A model generated the notes under the pieces. That model saw only the letters and a program-made list of their open reading frames with translations. It did not search any database and was not told the DNA's origin. A DNA stretch of 64,000 nt from Gordonia sp. PDNC005 (GTDB lineage Bacteria > Actinomycetota > Actinomycetes > Mycobacteriales > Mycobacteriaceae). Positions 25,824 through 37,497 of this stretch are shown here, piece after piece. The translations under genes were made by a program, and so were the position numbers. The stretch's first letter is position 1. Every line of letters begins with the position of its first letter. The DNA is taken from positions 1,054,001 to 1,118,000 of the forward strand of contig NZ_CP070351.1 in the NCBI RefSeq assembly GCF_016919385.1, in the 5' to 3' direction.

Positions 25824-26977
25824 ACCTGCTGGCCCTCGACGCCGGGACCGGGGGAGCGGGTGTTCCGTTACGCGAGCTCGCGCTCGTCGGTCTCACGGCG
25901 GCAGGCGTCACCTACCTTCTGACCTCTCTCGTCCGTGTGTTCGCGGTCAAAGCCGGCGCTGTCGCCGTCCCTCGTGAACGCGACGTGCACGTGATCCCGA
26001 CTCCTCGCCTAGGCGGAGTCGGCATGTACTTCGGCGTTGTCTGCGCCATCGGTCTCGCCGCCCAGTTGCCGGCCCTGAACAGGGGATTCGCGTACACCCA
26101 CGACATGCTGGCCGTCATCACGGCAGGACTGGTGATCGTGCTGGTCGGCGTCATCGACGACAGGTGGGGGCTCGACGCCCTCACCAAGTTCGTCGGTCAG
26201 CTGACCGCTGCCGGTGTCCTGGTCATCATGGGTGTCAGCTGGTATCTCCTGTACGTGCCGTTCGGCGACATCGGCACGGTGGTCCTCGACCCCCTGCAGG
26301 CCGGGCTGTTGACGGTCGCGATTACTGTCACGACGATCAACGCGATGAACTTCATCGACGGGCTCGACGGTCTGGCAGCCGGACTCGGCCTGATCGCGGC
26401 CGCCGCGATCTGCCTCTTCTCGCTCGGACTGCTGCACGACCAGGGCGGAGATGTGAGCTACTACCCGCCGGCCCTCATCACGACCGCGCTCGCCGGAGCG
26501 TGCCTCGGCTTCCTGCCGCACAACTTCTCGCCCGCACGTATCTTCATGGGCGACTCGGGCGCCATGCTGATCGGCCTGATGCTCGGGGCTGCGTCGACCA
26601 GCGCCTCGGGTCGCGTCGCCCGCAGCGCGTACGGACCCGCCGACATGTTCACGCTGCTCTCCCCGCTGATCTTGATCGCGGCAGTGATGTTCATCCCGCT
26701 GCTCGACATGGTCATGGCAGTCATCCGGCGCACGCGTTCGGGTGTCGGTTTCTACACGCCGGACAAGATGCATTTGCATCACCGTCTTCTGGAGATCGGC
26801 CACACTCAGCGCCGAGTCGCACTGGTCATCTACCTGTGGGTCGGTCTGCTGGCGTTCGCCGTCGCGGCGTCCACACTCGTCTCGCCCGCCGTGGTCGGCC
26901 CCGTGTTCGTCGTCGGAGTGGTGCTTGCGCTGATTGCGACCTTCGCACCGCGTCTACACCGCCGGTTCGCTAGATAG
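25820..26977 (+). CDS. wecA: Decaprenyl-phosphate GlcNAc-1-phosphate transferase
   Basis: A 385-residue polytopic membrane enzyme of the MraY/WecA family with about ten hydrophobic segments. It transfers GlcNAc-1-P to decaprenyl phosphate, the first step in building the arabinogalactan linker in mycolate-containing bacteria. Signature loops are visible: HVIPTPRLGGVGMYFG, VGVIDDRWGLD, NFIDGLDGLAAG, MGDSGAMLIG and KMHLHHRLLEIGHTQRR. The start overlaps the SHMT-like stop by 4 bases. The atpI-like gene follows as in M. tuberculosis (rfe then Rv1303). Confidence 0.93.
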   Translation: MNLLALDAGTGGAGVPLRELALVGLTAAGVTYLLTSLVRVFAVKAGAVAVPRERDVHVIPTPRLGGVGMYFGVVCAIGLAAQLPALNRGFAYTHDMLAVITAGLVIVLVGVIDDRWGLDALTKFVGQLTAAGVLVIMGVSWYLLYVPFGDIGTVVLDPLQAGLLTVAITVTTINAMNFIDGLDGLAAGLGLIAAAAICLFSLGLLHDQGGDVSYYPPALITTALAGACLGFLPHNFSPARIFMGDSGAMLIGLMLGAASTSASGRVARSAYGPADMFTLLSPLILIAAVMFIPLLDMVMAVIRRTRSGVGFYTPDKMHLHHRLLEIGHTQRRVALVIYLWVGLLAFAVAASTLVSPAVVGPVFVVGVVLALIATFAPRLHRRFAR

Positions 26978-26997
26978 CTGTATGCCTCGATAGCCTG

Positions 26998-27492
26998 GTG
27001 GGCGTGTCTGTGAATGATGAGAACCCGCCTACCGACGACTCCGCACCGGACGAACAAGCTGTGAAGCACGAATGGGACGATCCGGCCGCACCGCTGTGGA
27101 ACGGTTTGAAGTACGGCGTCACCGGACTCGGCGTGCTGCTGGTAGCCGGCCTTCTGCTCTTCTGGCCATGGAAGGGCACACCTGGACTGTGGGGCGTGCT
27201 GATCGGCGCGGGGATCGGCGGAACGTTCATTCTGATCACCGTCATCACGATCCTACTGACCCGCACGGCACCGCCGACTGTTGTGATGGGCGCGCTGATG
27301 GGGTCGTATCTGGTCAAGGTGGTGGCGGCGATCGTGGTGACCGCTCTCATCAAGGACATGGACTTCTACCACAAGGGCGCGCTCGCGACGACGCTGATCG
27401 GCGCGATCATCGCCGTTCTCGGCGCTGAGCTGTGGGGTGTGATGTCGACCCGACAGACATATACAGACTCCAACGGCACTACTGCCCAGTAG
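26998..27492 (+). CDS. AtpI-like ATP synthase-associated membrane protein
   Basis: A 164-residue protein with a soluble acidic N-terminus and four hydrophobic segments (LKYGVTGLGVLLVAGLLLFW, WGVLIGAGIGGTFILITVITIL, TVVMGALMGSYLVKVVAAIV, a fourth near LIGAIIAVLGAELWGV). Its position between wecA and atpB marks it as the actinobacterial AtpI-like gene; AtpI proteins assist c-ring assembly in some bacteria. GTGs at 26998, 27004 and 27010 are alternative starts. The 230 bases from here to atpB contain small inverted repeats (CTACTA/TAGTAG near 27525, AATCTGC/GCAGATT near 27603) but no promoter I would assert. Confidence 0.8.
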   Translation: MGVSVNDENPPTDDSAPDEQAVKHEWDDPAAPLWNGLKYGVTGLGVLLVAGLLLFWPWKGTPGLWGVLIGAGIGGTFILITVITILLTRTAPPTVVMGALMGSYLVKVVAAIVVTALIKDMDFYHKGALATTLIGAIIAVLGAELWGVMSTRQTYTDSNGTTAQ

Positions 27493-27722
27493 GTGTGACC
27501 ACCCTCACTGTGGCTACCCTGAGCAGCTACTACACTCGATAGTAGGACGACGAACCGCTACACGGCTCGTCCCTGATTCGCCGCCGAAGGTCAAGACTTG
27601 CTAATCTGCTGCACGCAGGCAGATTCAGGTGACGTGCGCCGTGTAGCGATGTCCGAATCGCCAAATGACAGTAGGACCCCCGCAGACCGTGAGGTCGGTG
27701 GGCCCGAGAACGGGAGAGAACG

Positions 27723-28529
27723 CTGAGCGCCACCCTCATTGCCGGAGAGTTCCACACACCGAGTCTTAACGACTTCTTCCCGGAGATGCTCTTCGGCGGC
27801 AACACCGCGCAGGACGCGGAGTGGTGGGGCATGGATCGCCTCATGCTCATCCGCGTAGTGGTGTCCGTTGCTGTGGCACTCGGGTTCCTCATCGCGATGC
27901 GCAGCCCGAAAATCATTCCGACTGGCGCCCAGAACGTCGCGGAGAGCTTCCTCGACTGGGTCCGGACGAACATCGCCGAAGAGATTCTGGGCAAGGAGAA
28001 CGGGCGCAAGTTCCTCCCGATCATCGCCTCGATCTTCTTCGCGACGATCTTTCTCAACCTGACGTCGATCATCCCATTCATGAACATCTCGTCGAACGCG
28101 CGTGTCGGTATGCCGCTGGTGATGGCTCTCGTCGCCTACATCACCTATTGCTGGGTCGGTATCGCCAAGTTCGGGTTCTTCGGATTCATCAAGTCGTCGA
28201 TCGTGCTTCCGGGTGTCCCGCTGCCGATCCACTTCCTCCTGGTGCCGATCGAATTCCTGTCGACCTTCATCCTGCGTCCGTTTACGTTGACGATTCGACT
28301 CATGGCCAACATGCTCGCCGGCCACATCATGCTCGCGCTGTTCTTCGCCGCGACCCAGTACTTCATCATCGACCAGAGCGGCATCTGGACGCTCGCCGGT
28401 ATCGGCGGTCTGATCGCCGCGATCGGCTTCACCTTCTTTGAGCTTCTGGTCATCGCCCTGCAGGCGTACATCTTCGCCCTGCTCACAGCCGTGTACATCG
28501 ATCAGTCAATCCACGCGGACTCGCACTGA
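27723..28529 (+). CDS. atpB: ATP synthase F0 subunit a, probable CTG start
   Basis: A 268-residue proton-channel subunit with the conserved Arg of the a subunit in FILRPFTLTIRLMANMLAG and a C-terminal QAYIFALLTAVYI. The first in-frame ATG (27786) lacks a proper ribosome site. Upstream, in frame, is GEFHTPSLNDFFPE, which resembles corynebacterial AtpB N-termini. The frame is bounded by TGA at 27690, and no ATG, GTG or TTG lies between. CTG at 27723 sits six bases after GGAG (27713-27716) and is the best start. First gene of the atp operon; atpE follows after 112 bases. Confidence 0.92.
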   Translation: MSATLIAGEFHTPSLNDFFPEMLFGGNTAQDAEWWGMDRLMLIRVVVSVAVALGFLIAMRSPKIIPTGAQNVAESFLDWVRTNIAEEILGKENGRKFLPIIASIFFATIFLNLTSIIPFMNISSNARVGMPLVMALVAYITYCWVGIAKFGFFGFIKSSIVLPGVPLPIHFLLVPIEFLSTFILRPFTLTIRLMANMLAGHIMLALFFAATQYFIIDQSGIWTLAGIGGLIAAIGFTFFELLVIALQAYIFALLTAVYIDQSIHADSH

Positions 28530-28593
28530 CGTTCGACTGTAAGACCAACTGAATCATCGGGTCCGAGACCGCCTCGAATCCGTCACGAACTGA

Positions 28594-28887
<294 letters not shown>

Positions 28888-28898
28888 AGGTCTGACAC

Positions 28899-29456
28899 AT
28901 GATCACCACCAGCATGATCCTCGCGAACGAGGGTGAGACGGCGGATGCGCCTAATCCGCTGCTCCCGCTGTGGTTCGACATCACCTGGTCGCTGGTCGCC
29001 TTCGCTGTCGTCCTCTTCGTCTTCTGGAAGTTCGTCATTCCGAAGTACCGCCAGGTGCTGGACGAGCGTCGCGACACGATCGAAGGCGGCATCGAGCGCG
29101 CTGAGGCTGCACAGGCCGAAGCCGCCGCGTCGCTGAAGGCGTACCGCGAGCAGCTCGCAGGCGCTCGTGAAGAGGCAGCCGGAATCCGCGAAGAAGCCCG
29201 CAACCAGGGCACCCAGATCATCGCGGATCTGAAGGCTCAGGCGACTGCCGAGAGTGACCGGATCATCGCCAACGGACACACCCAGCTCGACGCGCAGCGT
29301 CAGCAGGTCGTCTCCGAACTGCGCGGTGACCTCGGAAAGATGTCGGTCGACCTGGCCGAGAAGCTCGTCGGAGCTTCGCTGCAGGACGACGTCAAGCAGG
29401 CCGGAACTGTTGACCGGTTCCTCGCCGAGCTCGACGACGCGGCAAGCGCCAAGTAA
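28899..29456 (+). CDS. atpF: ATP synthase F0 subunit b
   Basis: A 185-residue peripheral-stalk subunit. One membrane helix near residues 24-46 ([20 protein letters not shown]) is followed by a long charged helix rich in Ala/Glu/Arg (about residues 60-165) that dimerises along the stalk. It is separate from atpH, unlike the b-delta fusion of Mycobacterium. A 99-base gap precedes atpH, where I see no gene. Confidence 0.95.
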   Translation: MITTSMILANEGETADAPNPLLPLWFDITWSLVAFAVVLFVFWKFVIPKYRQVLDERRDTIEGGIERAEAAQAEAAASLKAYREQLAGAREEAAGIREEARNQGTQIIADLKAQATAESDRIIANGHTQLDAQRQQVVSELRGDLGKMSVDLAEKLVGASLQDDVKQAGTVDRFLAELDDAASAK

Positions 29457-29555
29457 TCCAGGCAGCGACGGTGAGGAACGTGGGACGGCGAGCGGGCATG
29501 GACATGCCCCTCGCGCCCACTGACCCGCCCAGCGGAGAAGAAGGAATGCAGATAG

Positions 29556-30377
29556 ATGTACGCAGCGTCTAGCCGTGAAGCCCTCGAAGGGGCTCGCGTC
29601 GAGCTGGAGACCGCATTGCGCGGTTCGTCCGCACCGGCCACCGACTCGGTGACCGTCGGCGACGAACTGCTGTCGGTCGCCGAGACCGTCAACGACAATC
29701 GCTCGCTGCGCACCGCGCTGGCCGACTCGGCCACCGCTGCGGATGAGCGTGCGAAGATCGCCGACACCGTGCTGACCGGCAAGGTGTCCGATACCACGCG
29801 CGCTGTCGTCTCGTCGGCGGCCGCCCGAAATTGGTCGAGCGACGCCGACCTGCACCGCGCACTCCAGTCCCTCGGTATCGAGGCTCTGCTGTTCGCTGCC
29901 AAGGAGACCGGTCGCATCGACACCGTCGAGGAGGAACTCTTCCGCCTCGCACGGATCGTGAAGGGCGACAACGCCCTCGAACAGGCTCTGTCCGATCGCA
30001 CTCGCAGCACCGCCGATCGCTTCGGACTGCTTCGCAAGCTGATCAACGGCAAGGTCGACACGGTCACCGAGAAGCTGGCCGTCTACGGCGTCAGTCGTAC
30101 CGATGTCCAGCCGGGCGACGCGATCGACGAGCTCTCGCAGCTCGCCGCCGCAAGCAACGGCCGCAAGGTCGCTTATGTGACCAGTGCAGGGGAGCTCTCC
30201 GCAGATCAGCGCACCACGCTGTCGGCGAAGCTCGCCGCCATCTACGACGCGCCGGTCACCCTGCACGTCGACATCGATCCGGAACTCCTCGGTGGGGTCG
30301 TCGTCCGTGTGGGCGACGAGCGCATCGATGGCAGCCTGTCCGGCAAGATCGCAACGCTGCGCAGCGGCTTGCGCTAA
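29556..30377 (+). CDS. atpH: ATP synthase F1 subunit delta
   Basis: A 273-residue OSCP/delta subunit, longer than the E. coli protein (~177) as usual for this group, with an extended N-terminal half. The C-terminal DAPVTLHVDIDPELLGGVVVRVG motif is the family hallmark. It links the peripheral stalk to the alpha3beta3 head. An overlapping ATG ten bases upstream is out of frame and soon stops. Confidence 0.94.
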   Translation: MYAASSREALEGARVELETALRGSSAPATDSVTVGDELLSVAETVNDNRSLRTALADSATAADERAKIADTVLTGKVSDTTRAVVSSAAARNWSSDADLHRALQSLGIEALLFAAKETGRIDTVEEELFRLARIVKGDNALEQALSDRTRSTADRFGLLRKLINGKVDTVTEKLAVYGVSRTDVQPGDAIDELSQLAAASNGRKVAYVTSAGELSADQRTTLSAKLAAIYDAPVTLHVDIDPELLGGVVVRVGDERIDGSLSGKIATLRSGLR

Positions 30378-30423
30378 CCCATACGATTCCCAGATCACTT
30401 AGACAGCCAGGAGAAGCAGGAAA

Positions 30424-32058
30424 ATGGCGGAGTTGACCATCTCCTCCGATGAAATTCGGAGCGCGATCGCAAGTTACACCCAGGAAGTGGGCAGCCAGGC
30501 CACTCGCGAAGAGGTGGGCACTGTCACCGACACCGGTGACGGCATCGCTCACGTCGCAGGCCTGCCCGGTGCCATGGCCAACGAGCTCCTCGAGTTCGAG
30601 GGCGGCATCCGCGGTGTGGCTCTGAACCTCGATCTCGACGAGGTCGGCGCCGTCATCCTCGGCGACTCGCAGAACATCGAAGAAGGCCAGGAAGTCAAGC
30701 GCACCGGCAACGTGCTGTCGGTTCCCGTCGGCGACAAGTTCCTCGGCCGCGTCATCGACCCGCTGGGCAGCCCGATCGACGGCCTCGGCGCCATCGAGTC
30801 CGAGGGCGACCGCGTCCTCGAGCTCCAGGCAGCCTCCGTCCTCGAGCGTCAGCCGGTCGAGGAGTCCCTGGCCACCGGTATCAAGGCCATCGACGCGATG
30901 ACCGCGATCGGCCGCGGTCAGCGTCAGCTGATCATCGGCGACCGTAAGACCGGCAAGACCGCGGTCTGCATCGACGCGATCCTGAACCAGAAGGACAACT
31001 GGGCGACCGGCGACCCGGAGAAGCAGGTTCGCTGCATCTACGTCGCGATCGGCCAGAAGGGCTCGACCATCGCGGGCGTCAAGACCGCCCTCGAAGAGGC
31101 CGGCGCGATGGAGTACACCACCATCGTCGCAGCTCCCGCCTCCGACTCCGCCGGCTTCAAGTGGCTCGCACCGTACACCGGTTCGGCACTCGGCCAGCAC
31201 TGGATGTACCAGGGCAAGCATGTCCTCATCGTGTTCGACGACCTGTCGAAGCAGGCTGAGGCCTACCGCGCCATCTCGCTGCTGCTGCGTCGCCCGCCGG
31301 GCCGCGAGGCGTACCCGGGTGACGTCTTCTACTTGCACTCGCGTCTGCTGGAGCGCTCGGCCAAGCTGTCCGACGCACTCGGCGGCGGTTCGATGACCGC
31401 GCTGCCGATCATCGAGACCAAGGCCAACGACGTCTCGGCGTTCATCCCGACCAACGTCATCTCGATCACCGACGGACAGGTCTTCCTGGAGTCGGACCTG
31501 TTCAACAAGGGTGTTCGACCCGCCATCAACGTCGGCATCTCGGTGTCTCGTGTCGGTGGCGCCGCCCAGACCAAGGGTCTCAAGGACGTCTCGGGTTCGC
31601 TGCGTCTGGAGCTCGCACAGTTCCGTGAGCTGGAAGCCTTCTCGGCCTTCGCCTCGGACCTGGACGCCGCTTCGAAGGCACAGCTCGAGCGTGGCGCCCG
31701 CTGGGTGGAGCTGCTGAAGCAGGACCAGTACAGCCCGGTGTCCGTGGAAGACCAGATCGTGTCGCTCTACCTCTGTGGTGAGGGCTTCATGGACTCGGTG
31801 CCCGTCGCCGACATCCGCCGCTTCGAGTCGGAGCTCCTGGCCGACTTGCACCACACGGCCGCAGGGGTCTACTCGAACATCGAGGGCGGCAAGAAGCTCT
31901 CGGGCGACGACAAGGCTGCTCTCGCGACCGCGACGGACAACTTCAAGGCAGGCTTCATCGCCACCGACGGCAGCCGTGTCGTCGAGGTCGAGGCCGATGC
32001 TCTGGCTGCCGAGGACGTCGAGTCCGAGACGATCCGAGTGACGAAGAAGCAGAAGTAA
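30424..32058 (+). CDS. atpA: ATP synthase F1 subunit alpha
   Basis: A 544-residue non-catalytic nucleotide-binding subunit. Walker A is GDRKTGKTA, Walker B is [10 protein letters not shown], and the signature [17 protein letters not shown] is present. It ends in a charged extension past the usual ~510 residues ([16 protein letters not shown]), as in mycobacterial AtpA, whose C-terminal extension restrains ATP hydrolysis. AGGAGAAGCAGG precedes the ATG. atpG starts two bases after the stop. Confidence 0.98.
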   Translation: MAELTISSDEIRSAIASYTQEVGSQATREEVGTVTDTGDGIAHVAGLPGAMANELLEFEGGIRGVALNLDLDEVGAVILGDSQNIEEGQEVKRTGNVLSVPVGDKFLGRVIDPLGSPIDGLGAIESEGDRVLELQAASVLERQPVEESLATGIKAIDAMTAIGRGQRQLIIGDRKTGKTAVCIDAILNQKDNWATGDPEKQVRCIYVAIGQKGSTIAGVKTALEEAGAMEYTTIVAAPASDSAGFKWLAPYTGSALGQHWMYQGKHVLIVFDDLSKQAEAYRAISLLLRRPPGREAYPGDVFYLHSRLLERSAKLSDALGGGSMTALPIIETKANDVSAFIPTNVISITDGQVFLESDLFNKGVRPAINVGISVSRVGGAAQTKGLKDVSGSLRLELAQFRELEAFSAFASDLDAASKAQLERGARWVELLKQDQYSPVSVEDQIVSLYLCGEGFMDSVPVADIRRFESELLADLHHTAAGVYSNIEGGKKLSGDDKAALATATDNFKAGFIATDGSRVVEVEADALAAEDVESETIRVTKKQK

Positions 32059-32059
32059 G

Positions 32060-34496
<2,437 letters not shown>

Positions 34497-34505
34497 TCGA
34501 CCGCG

Positions 34506-34883
34506 ATGTCTGACAAGACTTTCCGTCTCGACGTGGTCGCACCGGACGCCGCTCTCTACTCCGGAGAGGCGACGTTCGTCAGCGCACAGACCACCGTCGG
34601 TCAGATCGGCATCCTGGCCAACCACGAGCCGATGCTCGGCGAGCTCGCCGCAGGCGGCGCCGTGGTCCTCACGGAGGCGGACGGTGCTCGCAAGGCACTG
34701 GCCGTTCAGGGTGGGTTCCTGTCGGTCTCGGCCACCACGGTGACCGTGCTCGCAGAGTCCGCGCAGTTCTCCACTGACATCGATGTGGCCGCAGAGCGTG
34801 CCGTATTGGAGTCGGCGACCGAGGGCAGCGAAGCCTTCCTCACCGCGAAGTCTCGTATTCGCGCCGTGGAAGCCGTGAGCTGA
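34506..34883 (+). CDS. atpC: ATP synthase F1 subunit epsilon
   Basis: A 125-residue protein with the N-terminal beta-sandwich typical of epsilon (LDVVAPDAALYSGEATFVSAQT, GQIGILANHEPMLGEL) and a short C-terminal helical part. The shortness of the helical region matches mycobacterial epsilon. It ends the operon; a strong hairpin follows. Confidence 0.96.
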   Translation: MSDKTFRLDVVAPDAALYSGEATFVSAQTTVGQIGILANHEPMLGELAAGGAVVLTEADGARKALAVQGGFLSVSATTVTVLAESAQFSTDIDVAAERAVLESATEGSEAFLTAKSRIRAVEAVS

Positions 34884-34916
34884 CACCGGTCAGAAAAGAT
34901 GATGTGATCCACTGAC

Positions 34917-34949
34917 GAAGAGCCGTCCTGCACTGCAGGGCGGCTCTTC
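34917..34949 (+). terminator. Terminator of the atp operon
   Basis: GAAGAGCCGTCCTGC (34917-34931) and GCAGGGCGGCTCTTC (34935-34949) form a 15-bp stem with one G-T pair around a three-base loop. There is no T-run, as is frequent for actinobacterial hairpin terminators. Confidence 0.8.
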
Positions 34950-34990
34950 GCGTACCTTCGATGACGACGAGGCGAGAGAAGGAGGCGTAC

Positions 34991-35437
34991 ATGCCACCGT
35001 GGTTGTGGATTCTCTGTCTGGTCGTGCTCGGCGGAGTCGCCGGCATGAGTCTGGTCGTGTACCGGCTCCGCCTGATGCGGTCGGCGGGAACGCCGATGCT
35101 GCTGCGCGAACTGCCGGCAGCCGCCGATTCAGGATGGCGTCACGGCGCCATCCACTACACAGACGATGCGCTCGTGTACTACCGGCTGTCTTCGTTGAGG
35201 CCCGGACCGACGCTGAGTCTGTCTCGTCGACGCATCGACGTCGTTGGGCGTCGCAGCCCGTCCGGCACCGAACTCGAGATCATGGACGACGACGTGGTGG
35301 TCGTCGAACTCGCAGTGGGACGCCGCGGCCAGGGCGGTCGCTACGAGATCGCGATGGCGCCAGAATTGGTGATGGCGTTCCAATCCTGGATCGAAGCGCG
35401 ATCTCCCAAGCGAGCTCGCCGTCGCCCCGCCGCCTGA
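34991..35437 (+). CDS. DUF2550 family membrane-anchored protein
   Basis: A 148-residue protein beginning with one hydrophobic helix (WLWILCLVVLGGVAGMSLVVYRL) and continuing as a soluble domain (GWRHGAIHYTDDALVYYRLSSLRPGPTLSLSRR..). This build and its position after atpC match Rv1312 of M. tuberculosis, the DUF2550 family, of unknown function. AAGGAGG precedes ATG 34991. Confidence 0.85.
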   Translation: MPPWLWILCLVVLGGVAGMSLVVYRLRLMRSAGTPMLLRELPAAADSGWRHGAIHYTDDALVYYRLSSLRPGPTLSLSRRRIDVVGRRSPSGTELEIMDDDVVVVELAVGRRGQGGRYEIAMAPELVMAFQSWIEARSPKRARRRPAA

Positions 35438-35441
35438 TCGA

Positions 35442-36032
35442 CTACCGCAGGCGATCTCCTCCGGGAACCCACTTGACGTCGCCGACTCCGGCGCGGACGT
35501 TGGCGACCCGTCCGAGAATGAACAGAAGGTCCGACAGCCGGTTGAGGTACTTGGCGGGGAGAACCGACGTGTCGTCCGGGTGGCCGTCAATGGCGGACCA
35601 CGCCGAGCGCTCCGCTCGCCGCACAGTCACCCGAGCCTGATGAAGGTGCGCCGACAGGGGCGTGCCGCCGGGAAGGATGAACGAGTCGAGCGGCTCGAGC
35701 TCCTCGCCGAAGGCATCGCACCACGTCTCCAGCGCGTCGACATACGACGCCTCAATGCGCAGGGGCGGATACTTCGGCTCTGCGACGACCGGAGTCGAGA
35801 GATCGGCACCGGCGTCGAAGAGATCGTTCTGGACCGTTCTGAGGACGGATTTGATGTCATCGGGTACGTCGCCTGCGACGGTGAGCGCCAGGCCGATGGC
35901 TGCGTTGGCCTCGTCGCAGTCGGCGTAGGCGATCACTCGCAGGTCGGTCTTGGCGACCCGGGAGAAGTCCGACAGGCCGGTGGTTCCGTCGTCGCCGGTG
36001 CGTGTGTAGATGCGTGTGAGATGAACTGCCAT
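35442..36032 (-). CDS. Cob(I)alamin adenosyltransferase (PduO type)
   Basis: A 196-residue PduO-family enzyme that makes adenosylcobalamin from ATP and cob(I)alamin. The N-terminal ATP-binding loop is YTRTGDDGTTGLSDFSRV, and the C-terminal helices carry VRRAERSAW and KYLNRLSDLLFILGR, the cobalamin-contact segment. It converges with the DUF2550 gene and diverges from murA over about 37 bases, as Rv1314c does in M. tuberculosis. Confidence 0.93.
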   Translation of the reverse strand: MAVHLTRIYTRTGDDGTTGLSDFSRVAKTDLRVIAYADCDEANAAIGLALTVAGDVPDDIKSVLRTVQNDLFDAGADLSTPVVAEPKYPPLRIEASYVDALETWCDAFGEELEPLDSFILPGGTPLSAHLHQARVTVRRAERSAWSAIDGHPDDTSVLPAKYLNRLSDLLFILGRVANVRAGVGDVKWVPGGDRLR

Positions 36033-36069
36033 GACAGGGAACTTACGCGGCTGCCGATAGACTGTGCCG

Positions 36070-37326
36070 GTGAGTGATCGCTATCTAGTGACCGGTGGGG
36101 CACGTCTCGTAGGTGAAGTAGTCGTCGGCGGCGCTAAGAACAGCGTGTTGAAGCTGATGGCGGCTGCCCTTCTGGCGGAGGGGCGCACGGTGCTGACAAA
36201 CGCTCCCGAGATCGCCGACGTGCCGTTGATGGCCGACGTGCTCCGCGGGCTCGGCGCCACCGTGGAGATCACCGGCGACACCGTAGTCATCGATTCACCG
36301 GCGGAGCCCGAGTACCACGCCGACTTCGACGCGGTGAAGCAGTTCCGTGCGTCGGTGTGTGTCCTCGGTCCGCTGATGGCGCGTTGCAAGAGGGCTGTCG
36401 TCGCTCTGCCCGGTGGTGATGCCATCGGCTCGCGGCCACTCGACATGCATCAGGCAGGCCTTCGAGCGCTCGGCGCACGGAGCTCCATCGAGCACGGTTG
36501 TGTTGTCGCCGAAGCCGACAGTCTCCACGGAGCCGAGGTCGCGCTCGGCTTCCCGTCGGTCGGTGCGACGGAGAACATCCTCATGGCGGCGGTCCTCGCC
36601 GACGGCGTGACGACCATCGAGAACGCGGCCCGCGAGCCGGAGATCGTCGACCTGTGCGAGATGCTCCAGCAGATGGGCGCCGTGATCGATGGTGCGGGCA
36701 CCCCGACTCTCACGGTCACCGGAGTGCAGGCTCTGCACCCGACGACGCACCATGTGGTGGGCGACCGCATCGTCGCGGGCACGTGGGGGACGGCGGCGGC
36801 CATGACGCGCGGCGACATCACCGTTCGTGGGATCGATCCCGAACACCTTCGACTCGTACTCAAGAAGTTCGAGGACGCGGGCGCGCGGGTGGATCGTTTC
36901 GACGACGGCTTCCGTGTCGTCCAGGAGAAGCGCCCGGTTGCAGTGAACACCGCGACACTGCCGTTCCCCGGTTATCCGACCGACCTCCAGCCGATGGCGA
37001 TCGGACTCGCGACGATCTCCGACGGACTGTCCGTGGTGACTGAGAACGTCTTCGAAGCGCGCTTCCGCTTCGTCGAGGAACTCGTCCGTCTCGGCGCCGA
37101 CGCCCGTACCGACGGCCACCACGCGGTGATTCGCGGTGTGGACGCACTGTCCAGCGCGCCGGTGTGGTCATCCGACATCCGTGCAGGAGTCGGCCTGGTG
37201 CTCGCTGGTCTCGTCGCCGACGGCGTCACCGAGGTGCACGACATCGAGCACATCGATCGCGGCTACCCCGACTTCGAGAATCAGCTGAGGACACTCGGAG
37301 GGACCATCGAGCGCGTCAGAGGCTGA
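36070..37326 (+). CDS. murA: UDP-N-acetylglucosamine 1-carboxyvinyltransferase with Asp at the fosfomycin site
   Basis: A 418-residue enzyme of the first committed peptidoglycan step, adding enolpyruvate from PEP to UDP-GlcNAc. Motifs: [19 protein letters not shown] (catalytic Lys), [15 protein letters not shown], and [17 protein letters not shown]. The last motif carries Asp117 where E. coli MurA has Cys115, the residue alkylated by fosfomycin; M. tuberculosis MurA has the same Asp. I chose GTG 36070 because it aligns with the mycobacterial N-terminus and gives Asp the number 117; GTG 36064 is an alternative. Confidence 0.96.
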   Translation: MSDRYLVTGGARLVGEVVVGGAKNSVLKLMAAALLAEGRTVLTNAPEIADVPLMADVLRGLGATVEITGDTVVIDSPAEPEYHADFDAVKQFRASVCVLGPLMARCKRAVVALPGGDAIGSRPLDMHQAGLRALGARSSIEHGCVVAEADSLHGAEVALGFPSVGATENILMAAVLADGVTTIENAAREPEIVDLCEMLQQMGAVIDGAGTPTLTVTGVQALHPTTHHVVGDRIVAGTWGTAAAMTRGDITVRGIDPEHLRLVLKKFEDAGARVDRFDDGFRVVQEKRPVAVNTATLPFPGYPTDLQPMAIGLATISDGLSVVTENVFEARFRFVEELVRLGADARTDGHHAVIRGVDALSSAPVWSSDIRAGVGLVLAGLVADGVTEVHDIEHIDRGYPDFENQLRTLGGTIERVRG

Positions 37327-37359
37327 CTCAGCGCATCCGGTACGAAGGGGTCTCGGGCA

Positions 37360-37386
37360 CCTGTCCGATCGGACAGGACCGGTCCT
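37360..37386. promoter_or_regulatory. Overlapping perfect palindromes upstream of mno
   Basis: CCTGTCCGATCGGACAGG (37360-37377) is a perfect 18-base palindrome, and AGGACCGGTCCT (37375-37386) is a perfect 12-base palindrome overlapping its end. They lie between murA (ends 37326) and mno (starts 37498). They could be the binding site of the locus response regulator or form a hairpin ending murA transcripts. Confidence 0.6.
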
Positions 37387-37497
37387 GATCGCTTGGACCG
37401 AGTCGCCGCGCTGCAGGTCAGGAGCGCTGGACGGCCCAGTGACCTGGGGCACACGCTGTGAGGGACAAACAGTCCACAGTCACAGGAGTTGAGCCGC

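Noticed and set aside
27786..28529. ATG 27786 as the start of atpB
   Set aside because: It would delete a conserved-looking N-terminal segment and has no proper Shine-Dalgarno sequence; CTG 27723 fits better.
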